Source of the DNA: a bacterium
GTDB taxonomy: Bacteria > Cyanobacteriota > Sericytochromatia > S15B-MN24 > UBA4093
Reading direction: 5' to 3'
Length of the DNA: 64,000 nt
NCBI GenBank assembly: GCA_017744355.1
Contig: JAGIBK010000001.1
Span: 1,021,694 to 1,085,693, forward strand
Shown: piece after piece, positions 1 through 8,996 of the stretch
Numbering within the stretch: position 1 is the stretch's first letter
Layout of the letters: the number at the start of each line of letters is the position of its first letter
Notes under the pieces: model-generated
What the model saw: only the letters and a program-made list of their open reading frames with translations
Databases searched by the model: none
Told to the model about the DNA's origin: nothing
Made by a program: the position numbers and the translations under genes

Positions 1-329
1 TCGCCATCCAGGAGCAGGCCCAGGGCTCGGATCTCATCGTCCGCTCGGCCGAAACCATGAACCATCGCACCCAAGACGTCAGCCTCAAGGCGGCCGAGCA
101 GCGCCAGGGCGGCGAGCAGGTGGTCCAGTCCCTCGAACGCATCAACCAGGCGGCGGCCGAGGCCGTGGACAGCACGGCTCTCATCGCGCGCTCGGCAGGC
201 GACCTGCAAACCCAGGCCCAGGAGCTGCTCGCGGCGATCGCCTTCTTCAAGCTGAGCGAGGAGACCTCGCGCCGGATCGCGGCCGATCCGGGGGCCTCGG
301 CGCCCAAGCTGCTGCGCGAAGCGCGTTAG
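1..329 (+). CDS. Methyl-accepting chemotaxis protein, C-terminal fragment
   Basis: The reading frame is open from base 3 at the window edge to a TAG at 327-329, so only about the last 108 residues are present and the start lies upstream. The visible part is alanine, glutamine and serine rich with a heptad-like pattern (repeated ERINQAA, DSTALIARSAG, LQTQAQEL segments) ending in FFKL. This is typical of the distal end of the cytoplasmic coiled-coil signalling and adaptation domain of an MCP. It would relay ligand signals to CheA/CheW. The sensory and membrane domains cannot be seen. An alternative is another antiparallel coiled-coil sensor. Confidence 0.72.
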   Translation, partial: AIQEQAQGSDLIVRSAETMNHRTQDVSLKAAEQRQGGEQVVQSLERINQAAAEAVDSTALIARSAGDLQTQAQELLAAIAFFKLSEETSRRIAADPGASAPKLLREAR

Positions 330-405
330 TCTGAGGTGGCTCATAGTGCTCCTCTGCGGCGGATGCTAGACTAGAGCCGATCTCGTTCGACGAGGAGGTT
401 CACCG

Positions 406-1689
406 ATGGCACCCGCCGCAACCCGCCCCTGGATTCCCCCCGCCGCCCTCGTGGCGGCCCAGCTCGCCCACGGCGCGTCCTGGGCCATGCTCATCGCCTT
501 CGCGTGGCCCTCGACGCCCGGCCTCTCGATGCCATCCCTCGCCTGGATCCACACGGTGGCGCTCGGCTGGCTCACCCTGACCGCCCTGGGCGTGCTCGTC
601 CACGTGATCCCGGGCTTCTTGGACATCGAATGGCGCGCCGAAGGCGTGGCCCGCTGGTCCCTCCTGCCCTTCGGGCTGGGAGCCGCCTCGCTGGTGACGG
701 GCTTCGCCCTGAGCCAGCCGCTCGCGCTCTCGGTGGGTTCCGGCCTCCTCTTGCTCGGCTTGCTGGGCTTCATGGGCCCCGCCGTCGCGACCGTCCTCTC
801 CTTTAGGCCGCCGGCCGGCACCAAGGCTCCTTTCCGGTCCGCCTTCCTCATCGTGCTCGGGGCCCTTGGGGTCGCCGCGGTGCTCGGCGCCACCATGGCC
901 TGGGCGCTCGCGGGCGCGCCGTGGGGTCAGGTCCTTGTGTGGCTCCCGCCCCTTCACGCGGTGCTCGCGGGCGGCGGCTGGCTCAGCCTGCTCATCATCG
1001 GCGTCTCGACCCGCACCCTCTTCCCCGTGACGGGCCGCCGGCGCGTCAAGCATCGCTTCCACGGCTGGGTCTCGGGGGGCTTCACGGTCGGGCTCGGGCT
1101 CTTGCTCATCGGCCTGCTTCCCGGCATCCAGCATCCGGCCTTGCGCTGGGCCGGGATGGCGGCGATCGCCATGGCCGCCGTATTCTACTGCCTCGACACC
1201 GCGAAGCTCGTGATCGGTGCGCCCAACGACCACAAGCCCCCCATCGCCTTCGTCGGCATGACCCTCCTGTACCTGGTCGCCATGGTGCTGATCGGGCTGG
1301 GGGTAACCGCGGGCCACGCCGAATGGCAAGCGGCCCTCGCCTTCGTGGCGCTGGTCGGCTGGATGGGCCAGTCGGTCAACGGCTACCTCTTGCACATCGG
1401 GATCCGGCTGCTCGCCACCATGGTCCGAGGCGACGAGGACGAGACGCGCCCTGGAAGCCTGCTCGTGCCCGCGCTCTCGTGGACGGCCTTCGGCGCCTCG
1501 CAGGTCGCCGTCATCGGCGGGACCGGGCTGCTGCTCTTGGGTCTCGGTCAGTACCTGCCCTGGGCGGGCGTCTGCGGCCTGGTTGGGTGGGGCGCGCTCG
1601 TGCTCAACGTGCGCCTGGCCTACCTCAAGGCCCGGCAATGGCCCCAGGACCCCGCGATCACCTTGACGGTGCTGGCTGCTAGGAAGTAA
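406..1689 (+). CDS. Polytopic membrane protein with intramembrane histidines
   Basis: A 427-residue protein with about twelve hydrophobic segments covering nearly its whole length. Histidines sit in or at the ends of helices (H22, H49 in WIHTVALGW, H66 in LVHVIPGF, and one in LPPLHAVLAGGGW). This recalls NnrS-like and cytochrome-oxidase-subunit-I-like haem membrane proteins, but no diagnostic motif set settles it. A GAGGAGG Shine-Dalgarno lies 7 nt before the ATG and a TAGACT hexamer lies at 367-372. Its 3' end overlaps the convergent kinase gene by 11 nt. Haem binding is inference only. Confidence 0.7.
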   Translation: MAPAATRPWIPPAALVAAQLAHGASWAMLIAFAWPSTPGLSMPSLAWIHTVALGWLTLTALGVLVHVIPGFLDIEWRAEGVARWSLLPFGLGAASLVTGFALSQPLALSVGSGLLLLGLLGFMGPAVATVLSFRPPAGTKAPFRSAFLIVLGALGVAAVLGATMAWALAGAPWGQVLVWLPPLHAVLAGGGWLSLLIIGVSTRTLFPVTGRRRVKHRFHGWVSGGFTVGLGLLLIGLLPGIQHPALRWAGMAAIAMAAVFYCLDTAKLVIGAPNDHKPPIAFVGMTLLYLVAMVLIGLGVTAGHAEWQAALAFVALVGWMGQSVNGYLLHIGIRLLATMVRGDEDETRPGSLLVPALSWTAFGASQVAVIGGTGLLLLGLGQYLPWAGVCGLVGWGALVLNVRLAYLKARQWPQDPAITLTVLAARK

Positions 1690-2755
1690 GCGGAAGCTCG
1701 ACGGTAAAGACCGTGCCCTTGCCGACCTCGCTCGCGACGCGGATCGTCCCCTGGTGCTCCTCGACGGCAAGCTTGCAGAACGCGAGCCCCAAGCCGAAGC
1801 CGTGCTCGGGACGCTCCTTGCGCCGCTGGATGTGGAAGTACTTGTCGAAGACCCGCGCAAGCTCGTCCGGCGGAATCCCCGGCCCCGTGTCACGGACCTC
1901 GAACGAGAGGGCTTCGGGCATGCGCGTGATCCGGATGGCGACGGCGCCCTGGTGCGTGAACTTGAGGGCGTTGCCCACCAGGTTGGTCAACACGCGCTTG
2001 AGGATGCGGCGATCGCCGAGCAGCAAGGGCAGATCGTCCGGGGCCTCCCAGCTGAGCGCAAGGCCCTTGCTCTGGGCGAGCAGGTCGCTCTCGGCCGCCA
2101 CGTCCGCCACCAGGTGGCGCGGGTTCACGTTCTCGCTCGCAAGGCTCAGCCCCGCCTCGGCCCGGTGCAGCTCCATCAGGTCCTCGATCATCCGAGACAT
2201 ATCGAGCACCTGGTCGCGCGCAAGCTGCACCAGCTGGTGCGCGTCGCGCTCGGCGAGCTCCTGGCCGAGCAAGAGGTTCAGGGCGATCCCGATCCCTTCG
2301 AGCGGCGATCGCAGGTCGTGGACCAGCATGGACGAGAAGTCCTTGCGCAGCTGCCTAAGCTCGCGCTCCGCCTCGCGCACCCGGATCACCGAGCGGATCC
2401 GCACCAGGATCTCGTCGGGGTTGATGGGCTTGGTGAGGTACTCGTCGGCTCCCAGGCTGAGGCCGCGCTCGACGCTCTTGGGCTCCAGATACGTGGCCGT
2501 CAGGATGATGACCGGGATCGTCCGGGTCACCGAGTGGGCCTTGAGCGCCATGAGGACTTCGAAGCCGTCCATCCCGGGCATCTGCAGGTCCAGGAGGATG
2601 AGATCCGGGCGCTCCTGCCGTGCGATCGCAAGCCCCTCGGGGCCGCTCGCGGCTCCCAGGTAGCCGAAGCCCCGCGACTCAAGGATCAACTTGAGCAGAA
2701 CCCGGTTGTCCTCATGGTCGTCGATGACCAGGATGCGCGTATCAGGCCCCTGCAC
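1679..2755 (-). CDS. Hybrid protein: receiver domain followed by histidine kinase
   Basis: With a GTG start at 2755, preceded by GAGGAGG at good spacing, the protein has 358 residues. Residues 1-125 form a receiver domain (ILVIDD, phospho-acceptor D56 in LLDLQMP, K109 in YLTKP). Residues 135-205 carry the dimerisation helix with H146 in LVHDLRSP. Residues 240-358 form the HATPase domain (NLVGNALKF, DTGPGI, GFGLGL). A longer upstream reading frame exists but lacks homology. The receiver is N-terminal, so it may accept phosphate from the upstream kinase and gate its own kinase. The start overlaps the preceding regulator by 14 nt, implying translational coupling. There is no DNA-binding output. 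Confidence 0.9.
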   Translation of the reverse strand: MQGPDTRILVIDDHEDNRVLLKLILESRGFGYLGAASGPEGLAIARQERPDLILLDLQMPGMDGFEVLMALKAHSVTRTIPVIILTATYLEPKSVERGLSLGADEYLTKPINPDEILVRIRSVIRVREAERELRQLRKDFSSMLVHDLRSPLEGIGIALNLLLGQELAERDAHQLVQLARDQVLDMSRMIEDLMELHRAEAGLSLASENVNPRHLVADVAAESDLLAQSKGLALSWEAPDDLPLLLGDRRILKRVLTNLVGNALKFTHQGAVAIRITRMPEALSFEVRDTGPGIPPDELARVFDKYFHIQRRKERPEHGFGLGLAFCKLAVEEHQGTIRVASEVGKGTVFTVELPLTS

Positions 2756-3110
2756 GGGCGACGACCTCCTCGATCTGCGACAGGAAACTCCCCACGTCGA
2801 TAGGCTTGGTGATGTAGCCGTCGAACCCGGCCTCCATCCCCTTCTTGGAATCACCCGCCATGGCGTGGGCCGTCAGGGCCACCACCGGCCAGGAGCGCTC
2901 CTGCTTGATGCGCTGGGTAGCCCCCCAGCCGTCGATGTTCCCGGGCAGGGACAGGTCCATGAGGATCAGGGTGAAGGTCTCGCGGCAAGCGATCGCGATC
3001 GCCTCTTCGCCCGAGATCGCCTCGACGACCTCCCAGCCCCCGAAGCGCAGCAGATCTCCTGCCAGCTTGCGGTTGTCCTCCACGTCCTCGACCAAGAGCA
3101 CCCGACGCAT
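2742..3110 (-). CDS. Stand-alone CheY-like response regulator
   Basis: This 122-residue single receiver domain has all the conserved positions: acidic pair E8/D9, phospho-acceptor D52 (LILMDLSLPG), switch T80 and K102 (YITKP). There is no effector domain, so it works as a phosphate shuttle or by protein-protein contact, as Spo0F or CheY do. Its ATG shares a base with the TGA of the upstream GAF kinase (TGATG), and its own end overlaps the downstream REC-kinase by 14 nt. The trio is therefore one translationally coupled unit and plausibly one phosphorelay. The partners are inferred from order. Confidence 0.92.
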   Translation of the reverse strand: MRRVLLVEDVEDNRKLAGDLLRFGGWEVVEAISGEEAIAIACRETFTLILMDLSLPGNIDGWGATQRIKQERSWPVVALTAHAMAGDSKKGMEAGFDGYITKPIDVGSFLSQIEEVVARAGA

Positions 3111-4525
3111 CAGACGGCCTCGACCGGAGCGGTAACGAGTGGCAGCGTGACGGTGAAGGTACTGCCGACATCCGGGGTACTCTCGACCGATAGGGTCCCG
3201 CCCAAGAGGCGCGCGGTCTTGAAGCAGATGGGAAGGCCGAGCCCCGTTCCGCCCGCCTTGCGGGTGGTCGAGCTATCGACCTGGTAGAACTCCTCGAAGA
3301 CCTTCGGGATCTCGTCGGCCTCGAGGCCGATCCCCGTGTCGCGGACCGACACGCTCCAGTGATCGGGCGTTTTGCGCGCCGCCACGTGCACCTCGCCCGC
3401 TTCCGAGAATTTGATGGCGTTGGTGAGCAGGTTGAGCACGATCTGGCGCACCTTGGTCACGTCGCTCGAAACCTCGGAGGGCGCCTCGTCCAGGTCCGCG
3501 TGCAGCACGAGGCCTTTCTTGCGCGCGAGCGGCTCGACCGCGGTCATCGCGTGAATCAGGACCTCGCGTGGGGCGAAGGGCTCCACCCGCACCGGCATGC
3601 GCGCCGCCTCGATCTTGGCGATGTCGAGCACGTCGTTAATGAGGTCCAACAGGTGCTTGCCGTTGCGCAGGACCCGCTCCAGGCCGTCGCGCTGCTGGTC
3701 GTTGACCTCCCCGTAGAACTGCTTGAGCAGCATGTCCGAGAAGCCGATGATCGAGTTGAGCGGGGTGCGCAGCTCGTGGCTCATCTTGGCCAGGAACTCG
3801 CTCTTGAGGCGGTTGGCCTCTTCGAGCTCATCGTTCTTCTGGGCGAGCTCCGCGGTGCGGGCGTGCACCAGCGCCTCAAGGTTCTCGTTGGTCTCGCGCA
3901 GGGCCTTGTAGAGGCGCGCGTTCTCGACGGCGATCCCGCCCTGGCGCGCCAGCGAGAGGAAGATCTCCTCGTCCTCGACCCCGAAGTTGGAGCCGTCCAG
4001 CTTGTCGCTGGCCATCAAGAGGCCGATGCTCTTGCCGGTCTTGTCCGCGAGCGGGATGCCGATCAGCTGCTTGATGTGGTGGTGGTCCGCGGGAAAGCCC
4101 TGGCGCCCCGGGTAGAGCGAGACGTCTTCGAGGCGAACGGGCTTGCCTGCATAGAAGATGTCCGAGATGAGGCCCTTGCCGAGCGGGATCATGAACGAGC
4201 CGTGGCCGGGATCGCGGCGATCGCCCTCATTCTGGTACGAGAAGGCCGCCGACACCAGGCCCGTGAGCTGGTCGTTGACATGGTAGATGATGGCCGCCTT
4301 GGCGTTGACCAGCATCCGCGCCGCGTCCACGATGACCTGGAAGATCTTGTCGAGCTCGGATTCGGCGGTGATCGCAATGGCGATCGCGTTCAAAGCCTCA
4401 TTCAGCAAGCGATGGCGCTGGTCCAGGGTGGCCGGCAAGTTGACCTTAAACTCGTCCATACGAGCCATTATAGCGCTATACCAGTCGCCATGCGATTGCT
4501 CAGCGCGCAAGATCTCATTCGCCAT
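3110..4525 (-). CDS. GAF-domain sensor histidine kinase
   Basis: The protein has 471 residues. A GAF domain spans about 40-205, a coiled-coil linker 205-245, a HisKA domain has H250 in KMSHELRTP, and an HATPase domain follows at about 340-465 with NLLTNAIKF, DTGIGL and GGTGLGL. There are no membrane segments, so it senses a cytoplasmic signal, perhaps a small molecule or redox state. The ATG follows GGAGGG at good spacing. It is first in a coupled three-gene unit with a receiver and a REC-kinase, which are its likely phosphotransfer partners. Confidence 0.93.
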   Translation of the reverse strand: MANEILRAEQSHGDWYSAIMARMDEFKVNLPATLDQRHRLLNEALNAIAIAITAESELDKIFQVIVDAARMLVNAKAAIIYHVNDQLTGLVSAAFSYQNEGDRRDPGHGSFMIPLGKGLISDIFYAGKPVRLEDVSLYPGRQGFPADHHHIKQLIGIPLADKTGKSIGLLMASDKLDGSNFGVEDEEIFLSLARQGGIAVENARLYKALRETNENLEALVHARTAELAQKNDELEEANRLKSEFLAKMSHELRTPLNSIIGFSDMLLKQFYGEVNDQQRDGLERVLRNGKHLLDLINDVLDIAKIEAARMPVRVEPFAPREVLIHAMTAVEPLARKKGLVLHADLDEAPSEVSSDVTKVRQIVLNLLTNAIKFSEAGEVHVAARKTPDHWSVSVRDTGIGLEADEIPKVFEEFYQVDSSTTRKAGGTGLGLPICFKTARLLGGTLSVESTPDVGSTFTVTLPLVTAPVEAV

Positions 4526-4646
4526 GCAAGACCCTCCCAGGTGAGCCTAGACGGAAAAAGACGCAACGGGGATCGGTAATAGATACGGAATCACCCCCGT
4601 AACCCTGGACCACCGAGGGTTTCCTCCGGGTGGAGGTTCGGCTTAA
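4526..4646. promoter_or_regulatory. Divergent intergenic region between two kinase operons
   Basis: This 121-nt spacer separates the minus-strand GAF kinase from the plus-strand GAF kinase and must carry both promoters. It holds the two Shine-Dalgarno sequences (GGAGGG on minus, GGAGG on plus). No convincing paired -35/-10 elements or palindromic operator could be picked out by eye. Confidence 0.4.
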
Positions 4647-5975
4647 ATGGGGGCGAGTAGGGGCCCTCTTCATCCGCGAGGCTCGATCGCGATGGGCGTC
4701 AGCTACTACTACCTGGACCCTGTCGATGCCGTGCCCGGCGAGGCCAAGAGCCACGAGGCCGAGCTCTTGCGCGTGGCGATCGCCCTCAACGAAGGGGGCA
4801 CCCCTGAGCAGGTGGTCGACATCCTCTTCGAAACCCTTGACTCGCTCGTTCCCTTCGATCGGATCGGCCTTGCGGTGCTCGACGACAACGGGGTGCTGCA
4901 CTCGCGGCACGTTAGGTCAAAGCGCCCCATCCTGTGGGGACCGGGCGAGCGCGGTGTCCTGAGCGGATCGAGCCTCGCGCCGATTCTTCAAGAGCGCAAG
5001 CTCAGGATCATCAACGACCTGGAAGCCTACGCCCGCGAGCACCCCGCCTCGTACTCGACCACGCTTCTGGTCCAAGAGGGCATGCGCGCGAGCCTCACCC
5101 TGCCGCTTTCGAGCCGCCGGCGCCCCATCGGGGTCCTCTTCTTCACCAGCACCCAGCCCCATGCCTACACCGCCGAACAGGTGCCCTTCCTCAGCGGGCT
5201 CGCGATCGCCCTCGGCCTCGCCCTGGAGCGCAGCGAGATCCTCGCCGAGCTCCAGGCGGCCAACGCTCGACTCAAGAGCCTCGACGAGCTCAAGACCAAC
5301 TTCCTGAGCAACCTCAGCCACGAGCTGCGCACCCCCCTGAGCCAGGTGCTGGGGTTCAGCTACGCCCTCGAAGACGAGACCCAGGGGGCCCTGAGCCCCA
5401 CCCAGCACGAAACGCTCGCCCAGATCATCGCCGGGGCCGAGCGCCTATCGGGCTTGCTGCACGACCTCTTCGACTTCACCGCGCTGCAATCGGGCCTGCT
5501 CTCGCTCGAAAAGGTCCCCATCGACCTGGACGAACTGCTCACCGAGCTTGTCGCGGAAGCCAGCCCCGCGATCACCGAGGCGGGCCTCACCCTCTCGCTC
5601 GACCTCGAAGGCCACGACCTTGCCCTCGAAGGGGATCCGCCCCGGCTGGCCCAGGTGTTCCAGGCCCTCTTGGACAACGCCCGCAAGTTCACCCCGAGCC
5701 CCGGCCGCATCGAAGTGGTCGCGGGCCGCAGCGATGCGCAGGTCTGGGTCGAGGTACGCGACACGGGCATCGGGATCGCCCCCGAAGCACAGGCGCAGAT
5801 CTTCGAAAAGTTCTCGCCGCTGGACAGCGGGCCCGCACGGCGCTACCCCGGCGCGGGCCTGGGGTTGCCCCTCTCACGCGCCATCGTCGAAGCGCACGGC
5901 GGCACCATCACCCTGAAAAGCGAACTCGGCAAGGGGACGACTTTTCGCGTCACCTTGCCGAGCAGCTTTTTGTAA
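4647..5975 (+). CDS. GAF-domain sensor histidine kinase
   Basis: A 442-residue soluble kinase. A GAF domain lies at about 40-200 and a short helix at 200-218. The HisKA H-box has H225 (LSHELRTP) and the HATPase domain spans about 325-440 (LLDNARKF, DTGIGI, GAGLGLPLS). Two starts are possible: the ATG at 4647, 9 nt after GGAGG, and an ATG at 4692 (16 residues shorter) after GAGG. The first was kept for its better Shine-Dalgarno. No response regulator lies next to it on this strand; the divergent regulator cluster is the nearest candidate. Its stop is only 8 nt from the convergent peptidase stop. Confidence 0.9.
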   Translation: MGASRGPLHPRGSIAMGVSYYYLDPVDAVPGEAKSHEAELLRVAIALNEGGTPEQVVDILFETLDSLVPFDRIGLAVLDDNGVLHSRHVRSKRPILWGPGERGVLSGSSLAPILQERKLRIINDLEAYAREHPASYSTTLLVQEGMRASLTLPLSSRRRPIGVLFFTSTQPHAYTAEQVPFLSGLAIALGLALERSEILAELQAANARLKSLDELKTNFLSNLSHELRTPLSQVLGFSYALEDETQGALSPTQHETLAQIIAGAERLSGLLHDLFDFTALQSGLLSLEKVPIDLDELLTELVAEASPAITEAGLTLSLDLEGHDLALEGDPPRLAQVFQALLDNARKFTPSPGRIEVVAGRSDAQVWVEVRDTGIGIAPEAQAQIFEKFSPLDSGPARRYPGAGLGLPLSRAIVEAHGGTITLKSELGKGTTFRVTLPSSFL

Positions 5976-5983
5976 GCGGCGGC

Positions 5984-7870
5984 TTACTTCCGGTTCTTGA
6001 CGTACTTGTCCAGGAAGTTGGCCGTGCTCGTGAAGCTCTTGATGCGGTTGTTCAGCTTCACCACCCCATGGCCCTCGTCGTTGAAGACCAGGTACTCGAC
6101 CGGGTGGTTCCGCTCGCGCAGGGTCGCCACGATCTGGTCGGCCTCGCTCTTGGGCACGCGCGGGTCGTTGGCGCCCTGGATGACCATGAGGGGCGCCTTG
6201 ATCTGGTCCACGTGGTTGATGGGCGAGACCTCTTCAAGGAAGTCCCGGTCGTATTCAAGGCTGCCGTACTCCGCCTCGCGCAGCGGGCGGCGCCAGGGGC
6301 CGGTGTTCTCAAGGAAGGTGACCAGGTTGGACATGCCCACCGTGTCGACCCCCGCCGCCCAGAGATCAGGCAGCATGGTCAGCGCCGCGAGGGTCATGTA
6401 GCCGCCGTAGCTGCCGCCCATGATCGCGATCTTCTTGGGGTTGGCGTAGCCCGAGGCGTTGAGGTAGCGCACGGCGTACTCCACGTCCTTGATGGCATCC
6501 TTGCGCTTGATGGTGTCGTCCAGGTGGGTGTAGGTCTTGCCGTAGCCCGTGCTGCCACGGATGTTGAGGGCCAGCATGGCGTAGCCGCGGCTCAGGTAGT
6601 ACTGGAACGAGCTCGCGAAGTCCGGGCGCTCCTGGCTCTCGGGACCGCCGTGGACGTAGACGAGCACGGGCAGCGACTTGTTCTTGGTCGCCCCCTGGGG
6701 CAGGTACAGGAAGGCCGGGATCTGGCGGCCGTCGAACGACGGGTACTTGACCAGCGAGGGCGCCACGAAGGTGCTGCGCGGGATGCCTGCGAGCGAGCTC
6801 TTGGTCACCTGGCTTGCGACCTTCTTGGTCAGGTCGTAGGTCCAGACGTCGTAGTTGTGCTGGGGACCGCTGAAGGTGAAGACCAGACTCTTGCCGTCCG
6901 GCGCCCAGCTCAGGTGGCTGATGACGCCCTGGGGCAGCCCCGTGACCCGCTCGGACTTGGGCGTGCCGAGGACACGCAGGTAGAGATCCGAGTAGCCGTC
7001 ACGGTTGGCGAGGTAGGCGATGCGATCGCGCTGGTCGCTGAGCTCGACGCCCTCGACCTCGATGGCGTCGCGGGTCATGAAGGTGACCTTGGCCGCGGGA
7101 TCGGCCGGGTCGAGGCTCGCAAGGCAAGTGAACTCGCGGCCCTCGTCAGAGCTGAAGTAGAGCTTACCGTCCTTGCCGAAGGCCACCGACTCGTAGTTGG
7201 CGTTGCCCGTGTGGGGGGTGAGCAAGCGCTCGGCACCCGTGGCCAGGTCCAGCCAGTAGAGGTTGGCGTTGGAGGGCGTGTCCACGCGGCTGAAGACGAT
7301 CCCCTTGCCGTCGGGCGACCAGGCAAGCGCGTAGTTGGTGCCGTCCTGGGTCAGCACGCGCTTGGACTTGCGGCTGGCGAGGTCCATCACGTACAGGTCG
7401 AAGAACGAAACGTCGCGGCTGTTGGCGGCATAGACGATCTGCTTGCCGTCGGGCGAGAAGCCCCCGAAGGTATGGATGGCCTTGGGGTTGTTGGTCAAAG
7501 CGACCGTGCGCGAGCCGTCCGGCGAGATCAGGTTGAGCTGGGTGCGCTCATCGCCGCCGTTGTCCTTGGCGAACAGGAACCAGTCGCCCTTGGGGGAGCG
7601 GACGGCGCCCTTCACCGCGTCGGGGAAGAACGTCAGCTGCTCGGGCCAGCCCCCCTCGCGCGGCACGCGCCAGAGCTGCGGCACCCCGGTGATGTTGGTC
7701 GAAAAGACGATCTGCTTGCCGTCGGGGGTGAAGACGCCTGCGCTCGCGGTGCGCATCTGCAGGTACTGCTGGATCGGGTAGGCTGCGAGCGCCGGACGTG
7801 GCGCGGCGGTGAGCATAGCGCCCGCGACCAGGGCGGCGCCCAGGACCCGGACGATGGAATTCTTGCGCAT
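5984..7870 (-). CDS. Exported S9 family prolyl-oligopeptidase-like serine peptidase
   Basis: The protein has 628 residues from the ATG at 7870, chosen because AGGAG precedes it; an ATG five codons upstream has none. A signal peptide (MRKNSIVR, then a hydrophobic stretch to ALA) targets it out of the cytoplasm. A beta-propeller with repeated SPDGK and APDGK blades covers about 40-370. The alpha/beta-hydrolase domain follows with nucleophile Ser near 487 in GGSYGGY, Asp near 568 in NDPRVP and His near 600 in DEGHGV. It probably degrades oligopeptides in the periplasm; the dipeptidyl versus acylaminoacyl preference is not resolved. Confidence 0.92.
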   Translation of the reverse strand: MRKNSIVRVLGAALVAGAMLTAAPRPALAAYPIQQYLQMRTASAGVFTPDGKQIVFSTNITGVPQLWRVPREGGWPEQLTFFPDAVKGAVRSPKGDWFLFAKDNGGDERTQLNLISPDGSRTVALTNNPKAIHTFGGFSPDGKQIVYAANSRDVSFFDLYVMDLASRKSKRVLTQDGTNYALAWSPDGKGIVFSRVDTPSNANLYWLDLATGAERLLTPHTGNANYESVAFGKDGKLYFSSDEGREFTCLASLDPADPAAKVTFMTRDAIEVEGVELSDQRDRIAYLANRDGYSDLYLRVLGTPKSERVTGLPQGVISHLSWAPDGKSLVFTFSGPQHNYDVWTYDLTKKVASQVTKSSLAGIPRSTFVAPSLVKYPSFDGRQIPAFLYLPQGATKNKSLPVLVYVHGGPESQERPDFASSFQYYLSRGYAMLALNIRGSTGYGKTYTHLDDTIKRKDAIKDVEYAVRYLNASGYANPKKIAIMGGSYGGYMTLAALTMLPDLWAAGVDTVGMSNLVTFLENTGPWRRPLREAEYGSLEYDRDFLEEVSPINHVDQIKAPLMVIQGANDPRVPKSEADQIVATLRERNHPVEYLVFNDEGHGVVKLNNRIKSFTSTANFLDKYVKNRK

Positions 7871-7941
7871 GGGGTCTCCTTGCACGTGGGGAAGCGTTAG
7901 CTAAAGTCTAGAAAGAGCGCTAGCAAATGGCAAGCTTTAGC

Positions 7942-8019
7942 GAGCGCCTGACAAAACTGTTCCTTCAAGCCGCCCACGGCGGCCAAAGGCCGTAACATGC
8001 CTGGTTTTGTCAGGTGCTC
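7942..8019. repeat. Long inverted repeat with nested hairpin after the EamA gene
   Basis: Arms at 7942-7957 and 8004-8019 match in 15 of 16 positions (GAGC-CCTGACAAAAC against its complement). The 46-nt interior contains smaller inverted repeats (GCCGCC/GGCGGC and GGCC pairs). The right arm overlaps the stop codon of the EamA gene at 8010-8012. The element lies between that 3' end and the S9 peptidase. It could be an unusual terminator or processing structure of the minus-strand transcript, or a small MITE/REP-like repeat. A canonical U-tract is absent. Confidence 0.6.
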
Positions 8020-8891
8020 TTGTCGCGGGTCAAGAGCGTGCCCGCCGCCAGGATCAAGCCCCCACCCAGCCATGTGGCCCATGTGGGCACGTCCTTGAAG
8101 AAGAGGAGACCGAGCAAAGCCGCGATGAACGGGGTGAAGAGCGAGACGATGCTCGCCGTCGTCGCCCGCGCATGCTGATACCCAAGCGTCATGAAGACCT
8201 GAGCGATCGTGGCCGACACGGCCACCCCCGAGAGCAGCCCCCATTCGAGCGGGGTCGGAAAGCGGAAGGTCGGCGCCATCAGCGGCAGGGTCAAGAGCGA
8301 GGCGACCGCCGAGAAGTAGAGGACGATTATCCAGTGGCTGTTGCGGGCGGTCGCGCGCTTGACCGCCACGTAGGCGAAGGCCGCGAACAGGCCGGAGCTG
8401 AGGGCCACCAGGGCCTCCCAGTGCAAAAAGCCCCCCTTGGGCCCCACCACGAAGGCCACTCCCGCACTCGCCAAGAGCAGCGCGAGGACGCTCGGGCGCG
8501 ACAGGCGCTCGCCGAGCACGAAGGTCGCGATGATCGCGGTGAAGAACGGCGAGGTGTAGTTCAACAGGACCGCATCGGCCAGGTAAAGGGTCGAGATCCC
8601 GAAGAAGAAGGCGGTCAGCGCCGCCCAGCCGAGCACCCCGCGCCAGATGAGGATCCCCTTGTCCCGTGCGGCGAAGGACTCCCCCGTCAGGATCATCCAG
8701 GCGGCAATCATCACCAGCCCTCCGAAGGCCCGGAAGAAGGAGACCTCCAGGATAGGTAGGGTAAGGCTCGCCTGCTTGACGAAGGCCCCCATGACGGCGA
8801 AGCACAGGCTGCTTCCCAGCATGAAGGCATAGCCCTTCCGCTCGGAAGCGGCCGAAGGAGGCATCGATAGGGCACTTGAAGGGTTGGACAT
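8010..8891 (-). CDS. EamA/DMT-family drug-metabolite transporter
   Basis: A 293-residue inner-membrane protein with ten predicted helices arranged as two five-helix EamA repeats (about 22-150 and 160-290). Features include FFRAFGG, an L-YTSPFF segment and the second-half TIAQVFMTLGYQHARA motif common in the family. It probably exports or exchanges small metabolites; the substrate is unknown. There is no Shine-Dalgarno. Instead a TAGAAT hexamer lies 6 nt before the ATG, so the mRNA may be leaderless. The stop codon lies inside a long inverted repeat. Confidence 0.9.
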   Translation of the reverse strand: MSNPSSALSMPPSAASERKGYAFMLGSSLCFAVMGAFVKQASLTLPILEVSFFRAFGGLVMIAAWMILTGESFAARDKGILIWRGVLGWAALTAFFFGISTLYLADAVLLNYTSPFFTAIIATFVLGERLSRPSVLALLLASAGVAFVVGPKGGFLHWEALVALSSGLFAAFAYVAVKRATARNSHWIIVLYFSAVASLLTLPLMAPTFRFPTPLEWGLLSGVAVSATIAQVFMTLGYQHARATTASIVSLFTPFIAALLGLLFFKDVPTWATWLGGGLILAAGTLLTRDKST

Positions 8892-8897
8892 GGGGGG

Positions 8898-8903
8898 ATT
8901 CTA
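8898..8903 (-). promoter_or_regulatory. -10 hexamer (TAGAAT) of a possible leaderless EamA gene
   Basis: On the minus strand TAGAAT is followed by only six C residues before the ATG, leaving no room for a Shine-Dalgarno. Transcription would start at or next to the start codon. No good -35 is visible. Confidence 0.45.
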
Positions 8904-8996
8904 GCACGCCGGGACGCTTTGCCGGGATGTTCAAAAAACGCCCGAACGCCTTGCTGTAAACTGGGAGGGTACCTATCCGCTGCACGAGGAGGGACC

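Noticed and set aside
4934..7900. A 988-codon open frame on plus
   Set aside because: It is the antisense and out-of-frame shadow of the GAF kinase and S9 peptidase, caused by high GC; it has long low-complexity Arg/Gly stretches and no motif.
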